From: Choristoneura fumiferana
Lineage: Eukaryota > Arthropoda > Insecta > Lepidoptera > Tortricidae
NCBI RefSeq assembly: GCF_025370935.1
Contig: NC_133472.1
Span: 18,780,411 to 18,844,410 of the forward strand
DNA: 64,000 nt
Reading direction: 5' to 3'
The translations under genes and the position numbers were made by a program. Positions 24,401-31,734 of this stretch are shown piece by piece (the first letter of the stretch is position 1; every line of letters starts with the position of its first letter). The notes under the pieces were generated by a model that was not told where the DNA came from, did no database searches, and saw nothing but the letters and a program-made list of their open reading frames with translations.

Positions 24401-27400
24401 TATTGAAATCGCCAACACCATGCGGATCATTTTAAATTGTGACCAGCCATATTTTTAGTCTAGAAATAAGGAAGTCTCATAGAAACTCCCCCTAATAAAA
24501 CGAAAGCTACTTCTTCTTCCTTTATCTTTGCCTACGCAGATCATTTTTATTTTTAATCAGGACCCTGTAAGTATACCAATTTTCATAATGCTGTCCAGAA
24601 ATGAGAAAATTTCCATACAATCTTTACCCCCCATTTTACCCTTTTAGGGGGGATTTTTATCCACTTTACTTACATAGTTAATTTTTAATTGTAATCGAAA
24701 ACTTATACACCTATTTTCATACTTCTTAGTCCAGAAATGAGAAAAATTCCATACAAACTTTACCCCCCATTTTACTCTTTTAGGGGGAATTTTATCCATT
24801 TCACTTACACAGATAATTTTTAATTGTAATCGAGAACTTATACACCTATTTTCATACTTCTTAGTCCAGAAATGAGAAAAATTCCATACAAACTTTACCC
24901 CCCATTTAACTCTTTTAGGGGGGAATTTTATCCATTTCACTTACACAGATAATTTTTAATTGTAATCGAGAACTTATACACCTATTTTATAGTTCTAAGT
25001 CCAGAAATTAGAAAATTTCCATACAAACTTTACCCCCCATTTTACTCTTTTAGGGGGGAATTTTATCCATTTTACACAATGACAATGAAAGAATGACATC
25101 CACTTGTCCGATCTCTGGTATTGACACATAAAAAAACTTTATTTTTTTGGTGTTTTTTTTTTTATAAGCAGGTAAAATTGGGTGGTTCAGGGTAGTGGCT
25201 TTGTCGCGTGGTCGCAAAATACATCGTACCTGGTTTAAATTGTTTTAGTACCTCGTTTGAAGTAAGGCCGCAGGTTGTTGAAGGCTTGCTTCATGCAAGA
25301 ATCAAATTGTGGAGACTTCTTCTTGCATGCAGACAGTATTTTTCCTGAAACAGATTAATAAGCTGTCGTATCAACTATCTCCTTGCCTGTACTTATAAAA
25401 TAACATGTTCCTGATCCTGACTAGGTAGTTCATTGCCGCCCAACCAAAACTACTGGAGCCACAGTTACCGCTTCGGAGCCACTTTTAGCAATTTTAGGTT
25501 TTAAGTTTGACAAAAACGGTACAATAGTGACACGTTGCTAGCCTGTCGCCTGCGGTATACCTTAACCTATATCCTCAGTCGCCTCTTACGACATCCTCAC
25601 GGGTAAATTAAATAATGCCCTTATTAATCGCTTGCCCCATGACATTATATTATACATATTAGTAACCTAACTTACCTAAGTTGGCAAATCATTAGGAACG
25701 AACGCCGTAAGATCGAATATGAACAAAACTCCACAAAAAAATACCACTTACTACCTGTGAAAGCTTAGGATATTTAGTCCATTTTCTTTTTACCCATTCG
25801 CGACTTGCACCCACGAAGTACACAAGCACGACTATTTGCAACTCAGTTATCAGAAAATAAAGCTACAGTACCTTATTTATACGAGCTTTTATTTAGTTTC
25901 ACCTGTCCTGTTCTGTCTGTCTGTCTGTAATCAAATCTTGCAAGTTAAATTCGACCAACTTCCAGTAGTTGGATTGACTTGAAATTTAGTTTACTGTTAT
26001 AGATTTCGTGATAATAGGTACAATAATCCGATAGTGACATCCTGGTAGTCCGACCAGGATCGTCACTACAATTCGGATCGAACTCATCAACGGGTACGAG
26101 GGTCAAACTGAAAGTTCTTAGAAAATCAAAAACTGAGCAAACTAGCAAGTTATTAGTTTTATTATATCTTTTCAAAATAGTGTCCATTCACATCAATACA
26201 CCGCTGCATCCGATGGAACTACTGGGAAAAGCACTTAGCCCACTCGGCCTTAGGGGTCTCATCGACGGCCTTTTGAAACGCACCCACTGCTACCTCGGTG
26301 TTCATAAAAAGTTTTCCTCGAAGTTTTTATTTTATTTTCGGGAATAAATAACAATCGCAAGGTGCGGGGTCGGGGCTATACGGCGGGTGACCCAGTAATT
26401 CTACGTCTAACGTCACTAAATAGTCGACCGTTCGCTTGGCGGTGTGCGACGAGGCGTTGTCGTGGTGAAGAAGGATCCTACTTCGAGGTCGTTTCTCCCG
26501 AATTTTTTCCAATACAAGTGGCAAACAATTGTTAGTGTACCACTCTGCAGTAACTGTTTTTTGATCCTGTAAAACAATTGTCGCATAGTGACTTGTCCTT
26601 CCGAAGAACGAGGCCACCATCTTTTTTACCACGCTTCGACCGCTCTTCACTTTAGTTGGTAACTCCTCGAAAGGAAACAACCATTGAGCAGACTGTCTCT
26701 TGGTTTCTGGATTATAACAGTAAACCCAACTTTCGTCACCCGTAAGTATGTCGAAAACAGCATTTGAGTCACCTCCGTTAAATCTTTGAATCATTTGACG
26801 GCACCAATCAACCCGACGGAGTTTTTGGGCCTCGGTCAAATTATGAGGTATCCACCTCGCACAAAAAATTCCAAAAAATATTATAAATGAAACGGATACA
26901 AAATTCGGATCTGTTGTCAGGCAGACATTAATATCAAAGGCGTATTATAAAGTTAATGATTATATCATGGACAGGGATATTTGGAAATAATTCCGATCCG
27001 CATTAGCGATCCCTTCAAATAGCGAACCTACTGTGTTAAAAATAAAGTTGTGTTAAATACTTGTGATGTATACATATCATTTAATAATATTGTACCTAAA
27101 TCTGTTTAAAAAAATATATACCTCGTTGAGTTTCTTGCCGGATTCTTCTCAGCACAGGTTTTTCCAAACCGGTGGTAGATTTTTTTTTGACATTCAAAAG
27201 AGCTTGTTATAGCCTAAATTGAATAAAGATATTTTGACTTTGACTTTGAAAGCTTCCTGACCGCTAAATGTTCATGGAGGATTTTATGCACTTGACTCAT
27301 ACCGATGCCTAAGCTTATCCAAATCTGCTGATACGTCACTCTTTTGTCAGTCTCTATCATATGCCGCACAACACTGATTTTATTTTCAGTCGCCGCCGTA

Positions 27401-28411
27401 GAAGGCCGTCCCTCACGCAGATCATCGGTGAGATTAGTGCGACCACGTTTAAACTCATTAAACCAGTTGTAAATGGTCGCACGAGATGGGGCTTCATCAT
27501 GAAAGGCCAATCGAAGTCTATCATAACTTTCTTGTTGACTTAAATGACATCGAAAGTCATAAAAAAATCATTGCACGAAAATTTCCTCGCGTTAAATTTA
27601 TGTTGACGTGACACAGACAATTTTCAATTTGCCGCCAAATCGTAAAACAAATGACAAATGAATGAAATACATACTCAATAATATTGGCAAAGAGTTCCAT
27701 TTTCAAAATTTAAACTTACTTTTTTATTATATTGTTTACAAGTGGCCAGTTCTAAAAACTTTCAGTGTCGCCCTCGTAATTGGCATAGACTTGAAATTTG
27801 GTATGCAAATGTGGTTTGGGTGACAATACAAGTACAGTCAGTAAAAAAGCTTACCAAAAACTTATTCATAATAAATCATGAAAACTCCGACAGATGCGTG
27901 AGTGTTTTTCGACAACATACTCGTAGTAGCACCCGACTAAATTAAATACTTAACATTTTATTTGAATAGCTGCTTAAACGACCGATGATTTTTTTACATG
28001 ACCGGAATAATTACCTTCAAAATTTACCAATAGCCATCTGGTTTCAGGCTGTGTTTATGCAAAAGTAATAATAGTAATAATCAGGTATGCTTGGCAGTTG
28101 GCTGCTACAAGGGGTCTATTGGATCATTAATGTCTTTGATCCGGAATGATTCTGATATGGCTACAAATTAGGAAAATTCAAAAGATGTCAGACCTCACAC
28201 AAAATATAAATCGTAAATTTCATGTGATACAGCCACATAGATCGGTATAGCTCTATATACCTAGTACGCGTAGAGCGCTTTCCATTACGAGCATCGTATT
28301 GAGCAAATGGTACTTACCGACAGCCTGCACTTCCTGGTCAGTCTTTGCCATTTGCAAAAAAGACAACCATGTTATCCAAATTTGAACAATAACATACTTT
28401 GTTAAAATCAT
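3456..28411 (-). CDS. Gene 1: takeout/JHBP-family secreted protein, 6 exons, 250 aa
   Basis: Reconstructed exons on the minus strand, in order: 28411-28318, 25344-25252, 20397-20250, 19835-19757, 12028-11842, 3607-3456. All have AG/GT borders and compatible phases (intron phases 1,1,2,0,1), totalling 753 nt with a TAA stop. Residues 1-~23 form a hydrophobic signal peptide after an early Lys. Cys38 and Cys48 give the Cys-x9-Cys pair typical of the family. The motif GIPEIGVAPFDP follows at residues 63-74. The middle strands end in YEFK before LAGPWNMTL, and the C-terminal exon carries LINASWKP. Length fits takeout proteins (about 240-260 aa). The family binds hydrophobic ligands in haemolymph or at sensory organs; the ligand here is unknown. 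No stop or frameshift was seen. The introns (up to 8.2 kb) are full of transposons, so transcript evidence is needed to exclude a decaying gene. The first exon is the least certain; exons 2, 3, 5 and 6 are the strongest. Confidence 0.8.
3902..4826. mobile_element. Non-autonomous TIR DNA transposon, split by a SINE
   Basis: The two ends are inverted copies of over 100 bp. The left arm (3902-~4015) begins TGAGCATTT and runs through AATTTGCGACTCCGATTTGG and a GTGAACGATACTGAGTC block. The right arm (~4700-4826) carries the same blocks reversed and ends in AAATGCTCA. No transposase is present. The interior is interrupted by a SINE at about 4210-4556. A partial, uninterrupted copy of the interior lies reversed at about 49215-49450. 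It sits in the last intron of gene 1. Confidence 0.75.
4243..4556 (+). repeat. tRNA-derived SINE with RTE-type tail
   Basis: The head carries RNA polymerase III box-like sequences: GTGGCCTAGTGGTTTGACC (A box) and GGGTTCAAACCCC (B box). The body has the phrase CGTGAGGAAACCTGCACAAA and ends in a GATGATGATG run, as in many moth SINEs that share a 3' end with RTE LINEs. The 10-bp TGAACATGAA stands on both sides of the insert (about 4200-4209 and 4555-4564), consistent with a target-site duplication. Open frames of 71-76 codons here are chance. Confidence 0.82.
5121..5267 (-). repeat. 3' LTR of the Gypsy element
   Basis: 147 bp, reading TGTAAGACATG...CCATGACA on the minus strand. It matches the 5' LTR at 9394-9538 except for an extra AT in the CATACATATTG segment. 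Confidence 0.93.
5304..7180 (-). pseudogene. pol: Gypsy pol, 3' part: RNase H and integrase
   Basis: The frame is open from about 7180 to the stop at 5304. RNase H comes first (VDSSSTGLGAVLL, then ETDHKPL). The integrase HHCC zinc region follows (H-Y-N-H-L-G start, C-D-L-C end, about 6430-6310). The integrase core has catalytic acidic residues in GADMFF, YSDDGSQY and the Glu of NGLIERH. The C-terminal tail is Asn-rich. It is one base out of frame with the upstream protease/RT frame, so as it stands this part cannot be read through from the start of pol. Confidence 0.88.
7145..8530 (-). pseudogene. pol: Gypsy pol, 5' part: zinc knuckles, protease, reverse transcriptase
   Basis: This frame carries two Cys/His zinc knuckles (about 8520-8420), the aspartic protease signature FKIDTGSHVDII (about 8335-8300), and a reverse transcriptase with FSVLDASKGFY, LPFGLNSSPEVF and QYVDELIIWGE. 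The RT catalytic box is YVDE where YxDD is expected, so the second Asp is replaced by Glu. The frame runs into an A-run near 7195-7200, where a one-base deletion separates it from RNase H/integrase. It ends at a chance stop at 7145. Confidence 0.87.
8413..9261 (-). CDS. gag: Gypsy gag (capsid-type) ORF, 282 codons
   Basis: ATG at 9261. The N-terminal half resembles retrotransposon Gag (FIDWKQKFQLYFIASG, then FEDFVTSLKKLS and the helical region up to the coiled, charged segment). A stretch of RQPS/ARQP repeats follows at about residues 210-235. The zinc knuckles normally at the end of Gag are not in this frame but in the overlapping pol frame. The last ~40 residues are therefore out-of-frame translation, from an indel or a -1 frameshift site. 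It overlaps the pol frame at its end. Confidence 0.8.
   Translation of the reverse strand: MDMLKPPPPLNLSASNIKQAFIDWKQKFQLYFIASGAEGKLKDEQQCALLLHSVGDEGLAVYNTLENKESLKFKDILEKLEAHCSPPSNETYNRHVFFSRKQKVGETFEDFVTSLKKLSMECNFEKLKDGLVRDQIILGLLDDDLKENLLRIQDLNLEKCIHRCRAAETTKTQMDNIKNKEKLEIGKIGAENTRRMKKEDQQWENKERGRSISRQPSGARQPSSARQPSSTRQPASREDNRHGGTTKRRVGSVADNTNIEIVLRSIRNALYVADIIILRPCV
9394..9538 (-). repeat. 5' LTR of the Gypsy element
   Basis: 145 bp, TG...CA ends, identical to the 3' LTR except for a 2-nt deletion. The purine-rich CTCTG duplication follows at 9539-9543. The primer-binding site starts just below 9394. Confidence 0.93.
10114..10741. other. AT-rich intron segment without recognised content
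   Basis: This part of the last intron of gene 1 shows no exon, repeat border or conserved protein. Open frames of 91 and 64 codons on the plus strand have no recognisable domains. Confidence 0.5.
10742..11080 (+). repeat. Dispersed repeat, copy 1 (second copy at 45685-45965)
   Basis: The segment from TGTGATTATTATATTTGTTT through GTTTTGTAAACAGGTAGGTA and GCTGCTGAGGTGAAAAATTG to CTCTTGTTGCACAAATAACT is repeated nearly unchanged at 45685-45965 in the same orientation. It contains no transposase or RT. The class is unknown; it may be the end of a larger element. Confidence 0.7.
11165..11385 (+). repeat. Moth SINE/LINE-tail repeat, copy 1
   Basis: Contains GACTGGATGGCAAACGAGCA, GTGGGTCTCCTGATGGTAAG and a cysteine-rich-looking AAGCACTGCTGCTTCACGGC segment. 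The same sequence occurs reversed at 57060-57345. It is a very common non-coding repeat of moth genomes and the open frames in it are chance. Confidence 0.75.
12310..12545 (+). repeat. tRNA-derived SINE (second family), full-length copy
   Basis: The tRNA-like head has A box GATGGCCAAGTGGTTAGCG and B box GGTTCGATTCC in GTCCCGGGTTCGATTCCCGG. The tail contains TTGCCTAGTATCCATAGTA and TTTGGGACTAGGTCAATT and ends in TTATTTATT. Reversed copies are at 41055-41215 (3' part only) and 45436-45676 (with head). A cloverleaf lacking a proper acceptor stem and the fused tail rule out a functional tRNA gene. Confidence 0.85.
12570..13535 (+). pseudogene. BEL/Pao retrotransposon remnant: integrase and C-terminal domain
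   Basis: Translated pieces in shifting frames match the end of BEL/Pao Pol. First comes KAVHVEVV and the integrase core around IIYCDNGKNFVGA (about 12620-12770). FGGIWE follows, then FSQIEAVMNSRPLTAMSADL (about 12965-13025). Next is the C-terminal DUF5641-type region with RLRQHFWSRWTKDYLSTLQQ and GDLVLIMDDQLPPMNW (about 13140-13295) and a closing HPGSDGICRVVDVRTKGGVI segment. Several frameshifts and stops break it. It is 5'-truncated next to the SINE ending near 12545 and lies in intron 4 of gene 1. Confidence 0.85.
13536..14246. other. Intron segment without recognised content
   Basis: AT-rich sequence between the BEL remnant and a small inverted-repeat element. Opposed 64- and 65-codon frames at about 13765-13975 overlap and show no domain. 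No splice-bounded exon was found. Confidence 0.45.
14247..14392. mobile_element. Small fold-back MITE, 146 bp
   Basis: Starts GGGTGACACTCTTTCCCGGC and ends with the inverted copy GCCGGGAAAGAGTGTCACCC. The arms continue inward through GTATTTCCAT-like blocks. A decayed half copy (AACAGGGTCGGTATTTCCAT ... GTGTCACC) lies at about 29230-29280. Confidence 0.8.
14700..15300 (+). repeat. Dispersed repeat with internal palindrome, copy 1
   Basis: This repeat matches, in reverse, the region at about 31735-32380. It contains the palindrome GATTGCAGGCGCGCTAG...CTAATTTATTGT-type core with GCGCGCCTGCAATC on the far side (14847-14895). Other blocks are GCACAAGTCGTATACAGCCA, TTTTGAGAAAAGCTTTATAT and CGAGCTTGCGAGTACC. 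No coding capacity is seen; probably a non-autonomous DNA transposon. Confidence 0.68.
15495..16496 (+). pseudogene. Ty1/copia Pol remnant: reverse transcriptase end and RNase H
   Basis: Degenerate frames encode the copia RT motif VWVDDFLIFTS (about 15565), the RT thumb region with MKNLGELRHCIGMNIHRN, and VTRPDFAFAVSKLSQFC. The RNase H region has GYCDADWASDPLDRRSCTGY, LSTAEAEYMAMAS and YSDNQSAIKLAS, ending with the usual KTKHIDIR segment. Several stops and frameshifts break it, and the 5' two thirds are absent. It lies in intron 4 of gene 1, opposite in strand. Confidence 0.88.
16497..16850 (+). repeat. Probable 3' LTR of the copia remnant
   Basis: A polypurine AGGGAG is followed by TGTTGAGTTTTGAACGCAAC at 16497, the standard copia PPT-LTR junction. 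The right border is not certain because no second LTR is in the window. The 83-codon frame inside is a chance ORF. Confidence 0.55.
16855..18050. repeat. Large palindrome with a duplicated GATCC-rich unit
   Basis: Two arms of about 290-300 bp are inverted copies: about 17199-17488 and 17747-18050. They share TTCTTTCGAGCGATTA, GGCCGATGCGGCC, GGTACCAAGGTCAAGGTA and AACCTACTAGTTTTCTGTTT. The loop (17508-17743) repeats in direct orientation the sequence at 16855-17095, which contains GGGTAAATCCGGATCTGAAG and a GATCGGATCGGATCGGATCT run. No transposase is present. Short frames (73 and 67 codons) are chance products of the repeat. Probably a fold-back DNA transposon. Confidence 0.72.
18051..19756. 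other. Intron segment without a recognised gene
   Basis: No conserved protein or splice-bounded exon was found between the palindrome and exon 4 of gene 1. An exon-like CTGACTTAC border near 18345 was examined and dropped because it has no acceptor. The segment at about 18740-18950 is mildly self-complementary and may be a decayed repeat. Confidence 0.45.
19910..20080 (-). repeat. Retroposon tail inside the 414-bp third intron of gene 1
   Basis: Contains the phrases ACAAAATTTCATCTTAATCG and GGTTTAGCGGTTTAGACGGG shared with repeats at about 3350 and 20880. It fills most of the short intron between exon 4 (19757-19835) and exon 3 (20250-20397). Confidence 0.65.
20562..20678 (+). CDS. Short ORF with signal-peptide-like start, 38 aa (doubtful)
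   Basis: ATG at 20562, TAA at 20676. Residues 1-24 have a Lys, a hydrophobic core (WIFFISLYLPTV) and an Ala-Arg-Ala site, followed by a basic tail with RDRLNF and GLRRYPG. This is the layout of a small secreted peptide or of a first exon. It lies in intron 2 of gene 1 on the opposite strand. I do not recognise it. A chance frame is quite possible, since nothing nearby supports transcription. Confidence 0.18.
   Translation: MKILKCCMSWIFFISLYLPTVARARDRLNFMGLRRYPG
20800..21430 (+). repeat. Tandem repeat of about 140-bp retroposon units
   Basis: The phrase GAAATAGGGGATGAAA recurs at about 20974, 21105, 21249 and 21393. It is followed each time by TTTATATGGAAGATCGTC-like sequence and an AACTTGGCA...GGGCACGTGATAAG block. 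The array begins with a TCTGTCTGTCTGTCTG run near 20836. It continues past an insertion, from about 21715 to 21800. Confidence 0.72.
21425..21715. repeat. Dispersed 280-bp repeat, copy 1 (second copy at 28728-29005)
   Basis: The block from AAATTTATCTCACATATAAT to TGCAAAATAATTG is nearly identical at 28728-29005. It contains AGACTTAGCCGAGTGGGCTG, which resembles a pol III A box, but no clear B box. Copy 1 interrupts a tandem array, so it is an insertion. Possibly a tRNA-related SINE. Confidence 0.62.
22985..23420 (+). repeat. Dispersed repeat family R1, copy 1
   Basis: Contains TTGGATCTAGGCGACATAAA, TTTATGCTCTAGTGCATAAA, TCTAAGACCAAGGCAAT, and a right part with TTTCATTTCCTCGCCATCGA and CCATTTTCCCCTCGACGGG. 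Other copies are at about 41790-42165 (same strand) and 53460-53940 (reverse). No coding potential was found. Confidence 0.68.
23480..23610 (-). repeat. Dispersed repeat family R2, copy at 23.5 kb
   Basis: On the minus strand this has the R2 layout: AAGCCTCGGCC, then CTGCAGTAATGTACTAT. Other copies are at about 37840-37998 and 38805-38935. It directly adjoins the pentanucleotide array. Confidence 0.55.
23622..23830. repeat. (CATC)n then (GCATC)n microsatellite
   Basis: About eight CATC tetramers are followed by about 37 pentamers of GCATC with scattered GCTTC and GTATC variants. A 5-bp period keeps several frames open on both strands, giving meaningless open frames with MRCDA- or IASHR-type repeats (up to 229 codons). 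Confidence 0.95.
24590..25078. repeat. Tandem array, about 3.6 copies of a ~136-bp unit
   Basis: The unit contains GAAAA(T/A)TTCCATACAA, CTTTACCCCCCATTTTAC, CTTTTAGGGGGGAATTTTAT and GAACTTATACACCTATTTT. Copies start near 24601, 24737, 24873 and 25010. The 98-codon minus-strand frame is a by-product of the array. It lies just left of exon 2 of gene 1. Confidence 0.88.
26327..27560 (-). pseudogene. Mariner transposase, split by insertion
   Basis: The N-terminal part (27560-27250) has the paired helix-turn-helix region with APSRATIYNWFNEFKRGRTN and DDLREGRPSTA. The C-terminal part (26885-26327) has WIPHNLTEAQKLRRVDWC, TGDESWVYCYNPETKRQSAQ, LLHHDNASSHTA and HPPYSPDPAPCD, giving the D,D34D catalytic triad of mariners. 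The 5' end is frameshifted and a LINE piece separates the halves, so it is inactive. The downstream C-terminus stops at LFPKIK, where the frame is lost. Confidence 0.9.
26868..27248 (+). repeat. 3' end of a non-LTR retrotransposon inside the mariner
   Basis: The insert carries a short frame ending YYKVNDYIMDRDIWK-stop (about 26940-26987), like the extreme C-terminus of CR1/Jockey-type RT proteins. A 3' UTR with GTTGAGTTTCTTGCCGGATT follows, then AATAAAGATATTTTGACTTTGACTTT, the usual short tandem tail. The family assignment is tentative. Confidence 0.62.
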
Positions 28412-28727
28412 ATCTCTAAAAATGCCGACCGATCACAGAAAACTATCGATTTGGATTATAGATACTCTTATTATTCGAACAACACTATCAATAACTTTTC
28501 TAAAACCGATATACTGCATAACGTTCGCAAGGCCCTACATGTTTCGTTAGACTACAGGTTGTAGATTTGCGCTGGACAACTAGGCGAGAGCAACAAGTCT
28601 ACAAAATATATAGTCATCCCTCCTACCTCTAGGCCCCAACATAAGTTCCTTGTTGAGTACCTACCGTGCGGTGAGTGCAGTGTAGAGTTATATTATTTAC
28701 TAGCTTCTGCCCGCGACTTCGACCGCA

Positions 28728-29005
28728 TAAAATTTATCTCACATATAATATCACAATTACTTTACAATGTCTAATACTAAGTCTTCTTAAGATTAGGCTA
28801 AGAGACTTAGCCGAGTGGGCTGAATATGTGTTTATTATGTTTTGTTGTTAAACGTGAAAATCAGTTTTCTCGTCTAGGAAAATAGGAATTTATATATTGT
28901 ATTCCAATCCAATTTGTGACAAAGCGTAAACAAAGACGTCATTAACCCGACCATAGAGACATTTAGTGATGTGAAAACCTAGAACCTATTGCAAAATAAT
29001 TGATC
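28728..29005. repeat. Dispersed 280-bp repeat, copy 2
   Basis: Near-identical to 21425-21715 across the whole length. It lies about 320 bp upstream of the gene 1 start codon and is preceded by a retroposon tail (GCTTCTGCCCGCGACTTCG). Confidence 0.65.
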
Positions 29006-30317
29006 TGTTCAGTAAGTAAATCGATTATTTTTTAATTGAATAGATCAACGTATTTTTGTCTATTTTATTATTTACAATACTTGATTTAATTCCAAAGACT
29101 GTTTATTCAATTATAAAAGTAAGCAGTAAGTATATAACTATTTTTTAATTTTAAGGAAAGTAAATAAAAATCGCTTATTCGTTATTAATCAATGAAACTG
29201 ACATGAGCTTCTATGGGTATGCAGATGAAAAACAGGGTCGGTATTTCCATGTTGGTATTATCCGAGCCGGTGTCACCTGTCAAAACGATCGAGTCAAAGA
29301 CACATAAATTTTTTAATGTTTTTTATTCTGGACTATGGAACCACCCTTAACCGACCGGACTGTCGTAATTTTGCTCTTTCATTTTTTAAATTAATTGATG
29401 CTACTTAAAAATCTGATATTTTTTTCTGTTCTATAGAAAGGTTATTCCTATCAATAATAAAAGTTTAAAAATTTTCATCCATTCCCCATTGCAGTCTCGA
29501 AGAGGACTGGGCATAACCCTTTGTCTGTCGGCATAGGAGGAGAACGAAGTTCACTTTAGTTTTCACTTCCTAATAGTAACTGCTTGAATGCCTGTATTTT
29601 TTCTATCTTTGGCCATTGTAGATCAGACACTAATTTACTCGTCACTAAAACAAACTTGACCTGAAGTCGCCCCGCCACCTTCGACTTAATTAAGTTATGA
29701 GAACACAACCTTATGGCATCGTTAATGTATTATAAGTATTTTTAACTATATGGACGAAATTTGGTATCTATTGAAAGTAATCCTTACCCAAAAAGTTAGT
29801 AGCAAAAGTGACGTAAATCGACGACTTAAAGGTCCTAGTTTAAGAAATAATTATGTCGCAAATACATCTAATTATGCACGTTAAAGATGAGATAATGTCG
29901 CACCTTTAGGATGAAACCGACACAATTCGAAATATTCACATTTCTAAAATAAATTTTGTACTTATAAAACAAAATATGATTGAGTTTTAAAATGAGAACA
30001 TTTTGAATTGTGCCAGTTTCTTTCAAAATGTGTGATGTGTACTATTGGTCGACTTTCGAAGTAATTTGTTTGTTTGTTTGTTTGTTTATACTCTTTATTG
30101 TACAAAAAGGAAAAACAAAAAGGTTACATAAATAAAAGTAGTAATTTTACCTAATATTTCGACTTATTCCCAACCATTAAGATTCCTACTTTGTGGTTTA
30201 CGGATTAAGTAAAATTTACGTATTAATATCTCTATTTTTTGACTCGGTAGTAAAAATGTACAATAAGTGAAAATAATTGGTGCGTATGATGTAATTTTTA
30301 CTTAAACTAGTGAGATA
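29006..30317. other. Intergenic region upstream of gene 1
   Basis: AT-rich; no exon was recognised. It holds a decayed MITE half near 29230-29280 and a TTTG repeat at about 30066-30087, followed by ATACTCTTTATTGTACAAAAA, which looks like a retroposon tail on the minus strand. Confidence 0.45.
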
Positions 30318-30751
30318 TTCTTCAGCCTAGGAAAAAACACTTAAAAGGTTTGCTGGGCAGCTTAGGCAGATCATGAAATTCCTAGGCATAATATCATGAA
30401 ACGCTGCAATATCGGTCCTGGCACTTCGCCCGCCGCTGCCGCGGCACGCTCGCTCCGCTCGTTCGGCTCGTGCGTTGTGGCACAGAATATATATATAATA
30501 GTACTAACGTACAGAATGGCCACGCTCCGCCCCGCTCCGATTCGAGTTAACCCCCCCTCAAGTGCAAATTGCAGGAAAACCGCAGGAAAGCAGTCGGGTG
30601 CGCAACGCGATGTAATGTCGGCCGCACGGCACTAAGTTTGGGAGCAATAATAGAAATAACGCTTTCTGAAATTATCGCGATTAATACATGAAATAACTAT
30701 CTACCGAATAATTAGTTTAAGTTTGTAGTCGTATATCTATTGTAATTAATA

Positions 30752-30884
30752 GTACATTGTGTCTTAAGGGCGGTAAATAAGGAATTACGAACGAGAGTCT
30801 ATTAGAAGCCCGAAGTCGAAGACTGAGGGCTTTAATGAGTCGATGTTCGTAATTCTAGTACCGCCCTTGCGACATACAATGTTT
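30752..30884. mobile_element. Inverted-repeat hairpin / MITE, ~130 bp
   Basis: The left arm ACATTGTGTCTTAAGGGCGG...GAATTACGAAC pairs with the right arm GTTCGTAATTC...CCGCCCTTGCGACATACAATGT. Arms are about 38 bp with small mismatches. Confidence 0.75.
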
Positions 30885-30957
30885 TTCATCACATTTGCGA
30901 GTAAAATTTTATATTTCTAAAAGAAAAAGTATAATTCTTCCAAATATTGGCGTTACC

Positions 30958-31071
30958 TTAGGCTGCGCTCTTGGCAGCGCCGCCCTCCCCCTCCCTCAGC
31001 ATGTGCCTGAGCCGCGTGTGCATGTGTTCCTGCAGCAGCGCGCGCAGCGCAGCAGTATAAGTACGGGCGCT
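30958..31071 (-). other. Coding-like GC-rich patch, possible terminal exon of unknown origin
   Basis: An acceptor-like GAGTCAG precedes 31071. From there the minus strand reads open for 37 codons to a TAA at 30958-30960. The Leu/Arg-rich helical sequence includes YTAALRALLQEHMHTRLRHM and a GEGG tail. GC content contrasts with the surrounding AT-rich DNA. It could be a captured host exon in a transposon, a stray exon of an unseen gene, or chance. I do not recognise the sequence. Confidence 0.22.
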
Positions 31072-31734
31072 CTGACTCATTTACCGACCTTGGGCTTCAT
31101 GACAACAATATTAGTACGGGCAATGACTCATTTACCGACCACGGGTTTCATGACAAGCACATAAAGGTCGAGGGTTTTATTTGGGGGGTTGCCACCAAGG
31201 TAGCCTGCATGTTTCGACGCTGTTTACGAGCAAGTGTGATGAAAAAATAATAATGCTTAAATACACAGACAGACACATTTTAAATAGGTTTAAATATAAA
31301 TAGATAAGATTAACGATTACATTTATTTGCACATATCTAAGCCATACCTACATAGAAGTACCTTAAAATGTCATTGGTAGTACTTATAGTACTAGGGTTT
31401 TGCGATAGTCAGCCCTGTGTAGCTTACGCACACATTGGCGCATGTGCAGACGTAATCGTGCTTATGTAGATCATTTCCAGGCACATCGTGATATGCCTGG
31501 CCAACTTTTAGGCATATCATGAAATGGCGCCATTTCACATATGCCTAGGATTCGTCAGGAGGATTCGTGATCAGGCGGATTTTACGATCGGCCGCCGACA
31601 TCGATAAATCGACTTCAAGACCTATACAATACAACCATACCCCACACTATAAGGTTAGACGAGAAAAAAATCTCCCCCAACTAACGTCAATGGAAGGTAC
31701 CTACCCTAATAAAATAGTAGATTATTGTCGTGGC

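Larger units (their letters stand above)
26097..27776 (-). mobile_element. Mariner element, interrupted by a LINE fragment
   Basis: Terminal inverted repeats CGAGGGTCAAACTGAAAGTT (left) and its near-complement ending ...GTGTCGCCCTCG (right) are flanked by TA (26095-26096, 27777-27778). Its length without the internal ~380-bp LINE insert is about 1.3 kb, as expected for mariner. It lies in intron 1 of gene 1, in an older repeat that resumes at 27779. Confidence 0.88.
30318..31565. mobile_element. Candidate non-autonomous element with CCTAGGCATATCATGA subterminal repeats
   Basis: The motif GGCATA(T)ATCATGAAA or its complement recurs near both ends: about 30318-30400 and 31475-31560 (CGTGATATGCCTGG, AGGCATATCATGAAATGG, ATATGCCTAGGATTCGTCAG). 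Between them lie a hairpin at 30752-30884 and a GC-rich patch. Exact ends and a target duplication were not established. Confidence 0.4.
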
